DNA of 64,000 nucleotides from Alistipes sp. Its GTDB lineage: Bacteria; Bacteroidota; Bacteroidia; Bacteroidales; Rikenellaceae. The position numbers were made by a program, and so were the translations under genes. This document shows, one piece after another, positions 54,879 to 62,154 of the stretch. The stretch spans positions 1 to 64,000 of the forward strand of contig JAFSBY010000035.1 of NCBI GenBank assembly GCA_017437045.1. Reading direction: 5' to 3'. The notes beneath the pieces are model-generated. The model worked only from the letters and a program-made list of their open reading frames with translations, was not told the origin of the DNA and did no database searches. How positions within the stretch are numbered: position 1 is the first letter of the stretch; each line of letters begins with the position of its first letter.

Positions 54879-56150
54879 ATGGTAGATATTTTTGATCGCC
54901 TTGAAAAGAATGCCGGTGGCCCGATTGGCCAGTACATGGGTTATGCCCACGGTTATTTTGCCTTCCCGAAACTCGAAGGAGAGATTGGTCCGCGCATGAA
55001 GTTCCGCGGCAAGGAGGTGCTGAACTGGAGTTTGAACAACTATCTGGGCTTGGCCAACCTGCCCGAGGTACGACAGGCTGACGCCGAGGGTGCCGCCAAG
55101 TTTGGTATGGCTGCCCCGATGGGTGCCCGCATGATGAGCGGTCAGACCGTCTATCACGAGCAGCTGGAGCGCGAGCTGGCCGCCTTCGTTGGTAAGGAGG
55201 ATGCCTTCCTGCTGAACTTCGGCTACCAGGGTATGCTCTCGATCATCGACTGCCTCCTGACGCCGCGCGACGTAGTGGTTTACGATGCCGAGGCACACGC
55301 CTGCATCATCGACGGTCTGCGCATGCACAAGGGCAAGCGTTTCGTCTTTGGTCACAACGACATGGACTCGCTGCGCCTGCAGTTGCGCCACGCCACGGAG
55401 CTGGCCGAGGAGCAGAATGGCGGTGTGCTGGTGATCACCGAGGGTGTATTCGGCATGAAGGGTGACCTGGGTAAGCTCGACGAGATCGTAGCCCTGAAGA
55501 AGGAGTTCCAGTTCCGTCTGTTGGTCGATGACGCGCATGGCTTCGGTACGATGGGCCCGAAGGGTCGCGGTACGGCTGCCCACTTCGGCGTAACAGAGGG
55601 TGTCGATGTGCTCTTCAACACCTTTGCCAAGTCGATGGCCGGTATCGGTGCCTTCGTAGCATCGCACCGCTGGTTGGTAAACCTGCTGCGTTACAACATG
55701 CGCTCGCAGCTCTACGCCAAGTCGCTGCCGATGCCGATGGTGATCGGTGCGCTGAAGCGTATCGAGCTGATCCGCGAGCACCCCGAGTATCAGGAGAAGC
55801 TCTGGACGATCGTACGTGCCATGCAGTCGAAGCTCGTGGAGAACGGGTTCAACATCGGTGTCACGAACTCGCCCGTAACGCCCGTATTCCTCAAGGGTGG
55901 TATTCCGGAGGCTACGAACCTGGTAGTCGATCTGCGTGAGAACTACGGCATCTTCTGCTCGATGGTGATCTATCCGGTGATCCCGAAGGGCGAGATCATC
56001 CTGCGCATTATCCCGACGGCAGCACACTCGTTGGAGGATGTTGATGTCACGATCGAGGCCTTCAAGGCTGTGCGTGAGAAGCTCGAGCAGGGCGTTTATG
56101 CTGCCATGCCGATTCCGGTACGTGCTGACGAGGGTTTCAAGGTACGATAA
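54879..56150 (+). CDS. spt: Serine palmitoyltransferase-like alpha-oxoamine synthase
   Basis: PLP enzyme that condenses an amino acid with an acyl-CoA or acyl-ACP. 423 residues from MVDIFDRLEKN; the frame extends upstream only into AT-rich leader sequence. Family features: NYLGLANLPEV, GARMMSGQ, DAEAHACIIDG (His stacking on PLP), VITEGVFGMKGDLGKL, LVDDAHGFGTMG, and the Lys site in TFAKSMAGIGAF. Bacteroidota use a gene of this type for sphingolipids; related 2-amino-3-ketobutyrate ligase or AONS functions cannot be excluded from sequence alone. Confidence 0.85.
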   Translation: MVDIFDRLEKNAGGPIGQYMGYAHGYFAFPKLEGEIGPRMKFRGKEVLNWSLNNYLGLANLPEVRQADAEGAAKFGMAAPMGARMMSGQTVYHEQLERELAAFVGKEDAFLLNFGYQGMLSIIDCLLTPRDVVVYDAEAHACIIDGLRMHKGKRFVFGHNDMDSLRLQLRHATELAEEQNGGVLVITEGVFGMKGDLGKLDEIVALKKEFQFRLLVDDAHGFGTMGPKGRGTAAHFGVTEGVDVLFNTFAKSMAGIGAFVASHRWLVNLLRYNMRSQLYAKSLPMPMVIGALKRIELIREHPEYQEKLWTIVRAMQSKLVENGFNIGVTNSPVTPVFLKGGIPEATNLVVDLRENYGIFCSMVIYPVIPKGEIILRIIPTAAHSLEDVDVTIEAFKAVREKLEQGVYAAMPIPVRADEGFKVR

Positions 56151-56177
56151 GCCGCGATAACGCTTCATAAACTCACG

Positions 56178-56216
56178 AAGGGGCTGTCCAACAACCTGTT
56201 GCGACAGCCCCTTTTT
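56178..56216 (+). terminator. Terminator of spt
   Basis: Perfect 11-bp stem AAGGGGCTGTC / GACAGCCCCTT followed by T5. Confidence 0.9.
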
Positions 56217-56233
56217 GTTGGCGGGCGGGCAGA

Positions 56234-56275
56234 AACAAAAAACAAGAGAGGGAGGACTCGAAAGCCTCCCCTCTC
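56234..56275 (-). terminator. Terminator of the sigma-factor unit
   Basis: On the minus strand, stem GAGAGGGGAGGCT / GTCCTCCCTCTC followed by a T-rich run (TTGTTTTTTG). It lies 18 bp after the stop of the 48-residue protein gene, so that gene is inside the transcript. Confidence 0.88.
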
Positions 56276-56292
56276 CATCAAAAATTAACCCT

Positions 56293-56439
56293 CTATATAT
56301 CCCCTTGTCGGTAGAGCTCCGTCAGGTAGTGGTGCAAATAACAGAGATCGGCATCACCTTGAATAACCTCACGCATGAGGAGCTCCTCGTCCTCGGAGAT
56401 GGCATGTAATGTGTCGTGGTCCATTTCCTCCATAGGCAT
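56293..56439 (-). CDS. 48-residue acidic protein downstream of the ECF sigma factor
   Basis: ATG at 56439 to TAG at 56293. The product begins MPMEEMDHDTLHAISEDEEL and ends YRQGDI. It is strongly acidic, with Met, His and Tyr and a single Cys, and is predicted helical and cytoplasmic. It starts 61 bp after the sigma-factor stop and is followed by an intrinsic terminator, so it is probably expressed with it. I do not recognise the family. It could be a small regulator of the sigma factor, but no evidence beyond position supports this. Confidence 0.6.
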   Translation of the reverse strand: MPMEEMDHDTLHAISEDEELLMREVIQGDADLCYLHHYLTELYRQGDI

Positions 56440-56500
56440 CTGGTTTTTGTCGTTTGTTTGACTATATAACGCCTGCCTATGTGGAAATATTGTGCCACAA

Positions 56501-57085
56501 TCAGCATAAAACCATCTTTTTTTCTTGAATCAATCGACGCAGATTGATCAGCGCATAGCGCATACGCCCCAACGCAGTGTTGATGCTCACGCCGGTCTGT
56601 TCGGCGATCTCCTTGAAACTCAAATTGTGGTAATAGCGCATCCGCACCACCTCGCGCTGCTCGGCGGGCAACAGCTCCACCAAAGCCCGCACATCGCGCT
56701 CGATCTGCTCGCCCACCAGCCGATCCTCGACCGTCTTTTCGGCAAAGCGCAACGTGCCCAGCACGTCGTAGCCCGCATCGCTCTCCGAGACAGCTTTGTT
56801 CTGCTTCTGCGACCGGAAATAGTCGATCACCTGGTTGTGGGCAATACGCAAAACCCACGAGAGGAACTTTCCGTTATCGACATAACGGCCCTCGTCAATG
56901 ACACGTACGACTTTAATAAAGGTATCCTGAAAAATATCCTCGGCCAGGTCACGATCCTTGACCATCATGCGGATATAATCGCGTACACGACGACTGTGAC
57001 GCTCGACAAGCTGCGACATAGCACTCGAATCACCGGCACGATAACGACCCAACAACTCGCGGTCGTTCATAACTTGTGCTTTCAT
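56501..57085 (-). CDS. RNA polymerase sigma factor, ECF/sigma-70 family
   Basis: 194 residues with sigma region 2 (AEDIFQDTFIKVVR, SWVLRIAHNQVIDYFR) and region 4 (LLPAEQREVVRMRYYHNLSFKEIA, with key part EIAEQTGVSINTALGRMRYA) only, as in ECF factors. No anti-sigma gene with a membrane helix is adjacent; only a 48-residue acidic protein follows. I found no convincing promoter upstream. Confidence 0.93.
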   Translation of the reverse strand: MKAQVMNDRELLGRYRAGDSSAMSQLVERHSRRVRDYIRMMVKDRDLAEDIFQDTFIKVVRVIDEGRYVDNGKFLSWVLRIAHNQVIDYFRSQKQNKAVSESDAGYDVLGTLRFAEKTVEDRLVGEQIERDVRALVELLPAEQREVVRMRYYHNLSFKEIAEQTGVSINTALGRMRYALINLRRLIQEKKMVLC

Positions 57086-57467
57086 ACTCTTCCGTTTTTT
57101 AAGGGTTAAAAGAGCAGAGGTGTTCCGATAGGCAATTCGTTTTTAGTGCTTTCGCAGTGAATAAAATGGTTTGTAAACAGGTCTTTCGCCTTGTTTTCGA
57201 TTGCAAGATAGCCATTATTTTTCGATTCACCAAATTTTGCTCTCTGTTTGCACAATACACGGTGCACATCAAAATACCCCCAAAAGGATGCAAAATCTGT
57301 ACCAAACCGGCATTTCGGGAGGATTTACGCGTCAAGAAAATATTCCGAAAATGAACAGCTCGTACGAAAGATGGGAGAAGTAAAAAAAACAGGAGGCTAT
57401 CCGACCCAATGGTCGAACAGCCTCCTGTGGCTTGAAAAAGCTTGCCTATTTTAGCAAGGGGTGATTG
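57086..57467. other. 382-bp intergenic region between two sigma-factor genes
   Basis: Contains the terminator of the primary sigma gene (57381-57428). The remaining roughly 290 bp is AT-rich and holds no gene or promoter that I can support. Confidence 0.6.
57381..57428 (-). terminator. Terminator of the primary sigma factor gene
   Basis: On the minus strand, stem ACAGGAGGCT / AGCCTCCTGT with an inner TCGACC / GGTCGG helix, followed by T8. Confidence 0.9.
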
Positions 57468-58328
57468 CTACCCTAAGTAGGATTTCAGCAACTTCGAGCG
57501 CGACGACTGGCGCAGACGACGAATTGCCTTCTCCTTAATCTGACGTACGCGCTCGCGCGTGAGGTCAAACTTCTCGCCGATCTCCTCGAGGGTCATCTCC
57601 GAGCAACCGATACCGAAGAAGTACTTGATGATATCGCGCTCGCGCTCGGTCAGCGTCTCCAGGGCGCGATCTACCTCGGTCGAGAGCGACTCGTTGATCA
57701 GACCGCGGTCGGCATTGGGCGAATCGGGATTGACCAGCACATCCAAGAGCGAGTTATCCTCACCATCGGCAAAGGGGGCATCGACCGATACGTGACGACC
57801 GGCCACACGCAGCGTGTCGGTCACCTTCTCCTTCGGGAGCTCCAACTCGGTAGCCAGCTCCTCGGGCGAAGGGGTGCGCTCATGCTCCTGCTCGAAGCGG
57901 GCAAAAGCCTTGTTGATCTTGTTGAGCGAGCCTACCTGGTTGAGCGGCAGACGCACGATACGGCTCTGCTCGGCCAATGCCTGGAGGATCGACTGACGAA
58001 TCCACCACACGGCATAGGAGATAAACTTAAAGCCGCGGGTCTCGTCGAACTTCTCGGCCGCCTTGATCAGACCGAGGTTACCCTCGTTGATCAGGTCGGG
58101 CAGCGAAAGACCCTGATTCTGATATTGCTTGGCCACCGAAACCACGAAACGCAGGTTTGCCTTCGTGAGCTTTTCGAGGGCCTCTTGGTCACCCTTCTTA
58201 ATGCGTTGAGCGAGTTCTACCTCCTCCTCAACGGTGATCAGTTCCTCTTTACCGATCTCCTGCAGGTACTTATCGAGCGAAGCACTCTCGCGGTTGGTGA
58301 TCGACTTTGTGATCTTTAATTGACGCAT
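57468..58328 (-). CDS. rpoD: Primary (housekeeping) sigma factor
   Basis: 286-residue group 1 sigma factor of the Bacteroidota type, which recognises the TTTG / TAnnTTTG promoters noted here. It lacks region 1.1 and begins at region 1.2 ([15 protein letters not shown]). It has regions 2 ([35 protein letters not shown]), 3 ([11 protein letters not shown]) and 4.2 ([22 protein letters not shown]). It lies downstream of degQ on the same strand after a repeat-containing 190-bp gap. Confidence 0.96.
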   Translation of the reverse strand: MRQLKITKSITNRESASLDKYLQEIGKEELITVEEEVELAQRIKKGDQEALEKLTKANLRFVVSVAKQYQNQGLSLPDLINEGNLGLIKAAEKFDETRGFKFISYAVWWIRQSILQALAEQSRIVRLPLNQVGSLNKINKAFARFEQEHERTPSPEELATELELPKEKVTDTLRVAGRHVSVDAPFADGEDNSLLDVLVNPDSPNADRGLINESLSTEVDRALETLTERERDIIKYFFGIGCSEMTLEEIGEKFDLTRERVRQIKEKAIRRLRQSSRSKLLKSYLG

Positions 58329-58412
58329 AATCTCTTATCCTATTCGTTGTTATCTCCGCCCATCACGGCGGGAGTTGTTTTCTGTCTGCACACAATCTCC
58401 GACCACACCCAT

Positions 58413-58525
58413 TCGGCCCGTTACGCCGCGAGTTCACAAGACGTCCACTCACACTTCGGACTCACAAGACGCCCCTCACACTTCGAACTCACAAGACGCC
58501 CCCTCTCTGCCGCTCGGCCCGTTAC
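58413..58525. repeat. 27-28 bp tandem repeats between rpoD and degQ
   Basis: Two full and one partial unit of a motif CTCACAAGACG...CTCACACTTCG (58433-58460, 58461-58487, 58488-58506), with base changes between units. The block is framed by two copies of TCGGCCCGTTAC (58413-58424, 58514-58525). The right copy overlaps the degQ stop codon. Confidence 0.75.
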
Positions 58526-60024
58526 TCGACCAGCACATAGCTGGCGGAACGGCCATTGGGATAGATGCCGTCGATCGAGGTGATCTTGCCGGTCAGTTTC
58601 CGCAAATCGGACAACGTATAGACGGCACGATCGTTGATGTGGGTAATGATGAAACCCTCCTTCACACGGGCCTTGGCCAAGATGCCTTCGCCCTTCACCT
58701 CCACGACCTGTACGCCTCCGCGCAGATCGAGTTGATGGCGCAGCTGGTCACTTACCTCGGCAAATTTTCCACCCAGCGCCTCGGCGGCATCGACATCGGT
58801 TTTGGTCAGCAATTCTGTTTTACCTGCTTGATTACGCAAGGTGACCTCAAAAAGTTTCACTTTGTCGGCTCTTTTTACCGATATTTTCACCCGATCGTTG
58901 GGACTGTGGCGTGCAATGCGCTCACGCAGCGTTGCAGCATCGTTCACGGCGACCCCGTCAATGTGGGTGATCACATCGCCCTTGCGGATGCCTGCCTCCG
59001 ACGCGGCACCACCCTCCTCGACCGATCCGACATAGACACCACCGATCTCACGGATGCCCGTCTCCTCGCCCATGCGGTCGATAAACACCTGGTCAATCAC
59101 CTGGAAACCAATGCCCAGCAAGGCGCGTTGCACGATGCCATACTGCTTCAGATCGACCACTACCTTCTTGACAATCGACTCGGGCACGGCAAACGAATAG
59201 CCGATGTAGCTGCCCGTCTGCGACTGGATGAGGGTGTTGATACCCACCAGCTCGCCACGTGCATTGACCAATGCACCACCCGAGTTGCCCGGATTGACCG
59301 CCGCATCGGTCTGAATGAAGGACTCGATGCTAAAACTCGGATCACCCGACAGCACACCTCCCAGGTCGCGCGCCTTGGCACTCACGATGCCGGCCGTGAT
59401 GGTCGATTGCAGGTTATAGGGCGAGCCAATCGCCAAGACCCACTCGCCCAGACGCAACGCATCGGACGAACCGAAGGGCAGCGTCGGCAGGTCCTTCTCC
59501 TCTATTTTCAGCAGGGCAATATCGGTTGCCGAGTCGCGGCCTACGAGCTCAGCATCATACGTGCGGCCATCGTTGAGCTTCACACGCAGCTTCGAGGCAT
59601 CGGCTACCACATGGTTGTTCGTGACGATGTAGCCATCTTCGGAGATGATCACACCCGAACCTCCGGCCTTACGCTCCTGGTAGCGCGGCTCACCGCCACC
59701 ACCACGACGCCCGTAGCCTTGCGGAATCCCAAAGAACTCCAGGAAGGGGTCGTAGCCATATTGTCCGCGCGAGGGGAGCTCGACACGCTGCACCGCCTCG
59801 ATATTGACCACCGCCTTGACGGCATTCTCGGCCGCATACGTCAGGTCGGGGTAACGCGCCTCCTCGTAGGCCGTAAAATGGGTGCCCAAAGCCGGCGCAC
59901 GCTCCACCTCGTGCTCGATATATTCGATTTGCGTCTCGTTGTTGGTCTGCAAAGCCCAAGCGGCCAAGCTACCCGTTGCGGCCGAGGCTACTGCCACGCC
60001 CAAAAGAATCATCACTTGTCTCAT
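58522..60024 (-). CDS. degQ: Periplasmic serine protease, DegP/DegQ (HtrA) family
   Basis: Protease/chaperone for misfolded envelope proteins. 500 residues: N-terminal signal anchor (QVMILLGVAVASAATGSLAA), trypsin-like domain with catalytic His (NNHVV), Asp (SATDIALL) and Ser (NPGNSGGALV), then two PDZ domains (about 300-385 and 400-495). All three catalytic residues are present, so it should be active. degP and degQ cannot be separated from sequence alone. Confidence 0.94.
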   Translation of the reverse strand: MRQVMILLGVAVASAATGSLAAWALQTNNETQIEYIEHEVERAPALGTHFTAYEEARYPDLTYAAENAVKAVVNIEAVQRVELPSRGQYGYDPFLEFFGIPQGYGRRGGGGEPRYQERKAGGSGVIISEDGYIVTNNHVVADASKLRVKLNDGRTYDAELVGRDSATDIALLKIEEKDLPTLPFGSSDALRLGEWVLAIGSPYNLQSTITAGIVSAKARDLGGVLSGDPSFSIESFIQTDAAVNPGNSGGALVNARGELVGINTLIQSQTGSYIGYSFAVPESIVKKVVVDLKQYGIVQRALLGIGFQVIDQVFIDRMGEETGIREIGGVYVGSVEEGGAASEAGIRKGDVITHIDGVAVNDAATLRERIARHSPNDRVKISVKRADKVKLFEVTLRNQAGKTELLTKTDVDAAEALGGKFAEVSDQLRHQLDLRGGVQVVEVKGEGILAKARVKEGFIITHINDRAVYTLSDLRKLTGKITSIDGIYPNGRSASYVLVE

Positions 60025-60135
60025 TTTGTTTTCCGTTTAATGGTTATCAATAGCGGAAAGTTGTTGCATAGGCACTTCAAAAAATTGTTTTCGAGTATGA
60101 AACGAGCCCCAATCGGTTTTTCGTATGCCACAGGG

Positions 60136-60184
60136 ACAAAAAAAATGGATTGCCCAACACTTCGCTGTTGCGACAACCCATTTT
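60136..60184 (-). terminator. Terminator of metK
   Basis: On the minus strand an imperfect stem AATGGGTTGTC...CAACA / TGTTG...CAATCCATT followed by T8, about 40 bp after the metK stop. Confidence 0.75.
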
Positions 60185-60225
60185 CGAGCGGGAATCGTAG
60201 CTCCTGTACGCCTTTTGACGCAGGA

Positions 60226-61527
60226 TTACAAGCCTAACGCCTCCTTGATCGGCTCCACCATGTCGAGCTTCTCCCAGCCGAAGAACTCCACCTCGCGCTC
60301 CACCGGAACGCCACCCTCATAGCACTGCACCTGCTTCACATAGGGACGGTTGCCGAAGTGACCATACGAAGCCGTAGCCTCGAAGATCGGGTTCTTCAAA
60401 CCAAAGCGACGCACGATGGCGGCCGGCTTGAGGTCGAACAGACGGGCAATGCGGCGAGCGATCTCGCCATCGCTCATGGCCGCCAAAGCCGGATTCTTCT
60501 TGCCGTGTGTATCGACAAAGACCGACAGCGGCTCGGCAATACCGATGGCATAGGAGAGCTCGACGAGCACCTCATCAGCTACGCCTGCGGCCACCATGTT
60601 CTTGGCAATATGACGGGCAGCATAGGCTGCCGAGCGGTCCACCTTCGACGAGTCCTTACCCGAGAAGGCACCACCACCGTGTGCACCGCGACCACCATAG
60701 GTATCGACAATGATCTTGCGACCCGTCAGACCCGTATCTCCGTGCGGGCCACCGATCACAAACTTACCCGTCGGATTGACATGCAGGATATACTCCTCGC
60801 CAATGAGCTCGGCCAGCTTGTCGTTAGCACGCTCCAGACGGGCCTTGACACGCGGGATCAGGATCGTGCGTACATCCTCGCGGATCTGCTCCTGCATCTG
60901 CAGCTCGGCCTGCTGCTCGGTGCGGGTAGCATCGGGCAGGATAAACTCATCGTGCTGCGTCGAGACCACAATCGTGTGGACACGCAGCGGCTTGCCGGTC
61001 GTCTCGTCATACTCGATCGTCACCTGCGACTTCGAGTCGGGACGCAGGTAGGTCATCACCTTACCCTCGCGGCGAATATCGGCCAGCTCCTTCAAAATCA
61101 CGTGCGAGAGAATCAGCGTGGCGGGCATCAACTCGCGCGTCTCGTTGCAAGCATAGCCGAACATGATACCCTGGTCGCCGGCACCCTGCTCCTCCTCCGA
61201 GGCACGCACAACACCCTGGTTGATATCCGACGACTGCTCGTGGATAGCCGAAAGGATACCGCACGAGTTGCAATCGAACTGATACTCACTCTTCGTGTAA
61301 CCAATGCGACGAATCACATCGCGCGCTACGCCCTGCACATCGACATAGGCCTCCGAGCGCACCTCACCGGCTACGACCACCAGACCCGTCGTGCAGAGGG
61401 TCTCGCATGCCACCTTCGAGGCGGGGTCATGGCGCAAAAATTCATCAAGAATAGCATCGGAAATCTGATCCGAAACCTTGTCGGGATGTCCTTCTGAAAC
61501 GGACTCCGAAGTAAATAAAAAACCCAT
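60226..61527 (-). CDS. metK: S-adenosylmethionine synthase
   Basis: Forms AdoMet from methionine and [22 protein letters not shown] at the N-terminus (key GHPDK), [12 protein letters not shown], and the [22 protein letters not shown] loop (key GGGAFSGKD). At 433 residues it is longer than E. coli MetK (384) and fits the longer Bacteroidota form. It supplies AdoMet for queA and the metH reactivation step. The promoter sits in the repeat block upstream. Confidence 0.96.
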   Translation of the reverse strand: MGFLFTSESVSEGHPDKVSDQISDAILDEFLRHDPASKVACETLCTTGLVVVAGEVRSEAYVDVQGVARDVIRRIGYTKSEYQFDCNSCGILSAIHEQSSDINQGVVRASEEEQGAGDQGIMFGYACNETRELMPATLILSHVILKELADIRREGKVMTYLRPDSKSQVTIEYDETTGKPLRVHTIVVSTQHDEFILPDATRTEQQAELQMQEQIREDVRTILIPRVKARLERANDKLAELIGEEYILHVNPTGKFVIGGPHGDTGLTGRKIIVDTYGGRGAHGGGAFSGKDSSKVDRSAAYAARHIAKNMVAAGVADEVLVELSYAIGIAEPLSVFVDTHGKKNPALAAMSDGEIARRIARLFDLKPAAIVRRFGLKNPIFEATASYGHFGNRPYVKQVQCYEGGVPVEREVEFFGWEKLDMVEPIKEALGL

Positions 61528-61657
61528 TTGATACGTTTTTACGTGTTAAACATATAAATGGGAAAGTTGGCTGTTTGGATAAAAAAGTGCTGGTTTAGCG
61601 ATTTTTTATTGTGGTTGCAAGCAGTCCAAATCCTTTCCACATTTGAGGGTGCAAATA
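61528..61657 (-). other. metK leader
   Basis: About 120 nt between the promoter and the ATG. I checked it for a SAM-riboswitch-like fold by eye and saw none; it is AT-rich with no strong hairpin. Confidence 0.4.
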
Positions 61658-61682
61658 TACGTTAATTTTTTCGGTCTGCAAA
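61652..61682 (-). promoter_or_regulatory. Promoter of metK
   Basis: On the minus strand TTTG (61679-61682), 19-bp spacer, TATATTTG (61652-61659). The -33 box lies inside the first tandem repeat unit and the -7 box overlaps its edge. Confidence 0.75.
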
Positions 61683-62045
61683 ATTTATCGGCGGAGTTCG
61701 CTTGCGCCTCATCGCAAACCCTCAAATGTGAGGGCGACTACCCTCCCCCTAAATCCCCCGCCCCCGGCGGGGGACTTGATACCTGACGCAACTCATACGT
61801 TAATTTTTTGAAGTCTGCAAAATTTATGTTAGCCGTTCGCTTGTGCCTCTCCGCAAACCCTCAAATGTGAAGGTGACTACCCTCCCCCTAAATCCCCCGC
61901 CCCCGGCGGGGGACTTGATACCTGACGCAACTCATACGTTAATTTTTGAAGTCTGCAAAATTTATCGGTGGAGTTCGCTTGCGCCTCATCGCAAATCCTC
62001 AAATGTGAGGGTGACTACCACCCCCTAAATCCCCCGCCCCCGGCC
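61658..62045. repeat. Three tandem repeats of about 138 bp
   Basis: Unit 1 61658-61795 (138 bp), unit 2 61796-61934 (139 bp), unit 3 61935-about 62045 (truncated). Each has TACGTTAATTTTT, then TCTGCAAAATTTAT, a GTTCGCTTG block, TCAAATGTGAGGG-like sequence, and a C-rich segment CCCCCTAAATCCCCCGCCCCCG. In units 1 and 2 this is followed by its inverted partner GCGGGGG and ACTTGATACCTGACGCAACTCA. Units differ at about 5-12% of positions by eye. Confidence 0.85.
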
Positions 62046-62097
62046 ACAATGTAAGCTCAAGGAACTTAACGCAAAAATCACCTTGTTAGATAACTTC

Positions 62098-62129
62098 CTT
62101 GATAATTTCCGGAAAAATCCCTACCTTTG
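62098..62129 (+). promoter_or_regulatory. Promoter of the Ser/Thr kinase gene
   Basis: A TTG (62099-62101) about 20 bp before TACCTTTG (62122-62129), 26 nt before the ATG. The -33 match is partial. Confidence 0.5.
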
Positions 62130-62154
62130 ATCATTCAACCCAAACCACACACCC

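Noticed and set aside
58375-60237. 620-codon plus-strand open frame opposite degQ
   Set aside because: Mirror of a GC-biased gene; it crosses the tandem repeats and shows no domain.
61528-61650. SAM riboswitch in the metK leader
   Set aside because: I saw no conserved pseudoknot or P1-P4 type pairing; a covariance-model search would settle it.
61658-62045. CRISPR array
   Set aside because: Repeats are about 138 bp, adjacent without spacers, and no cas genes are present.
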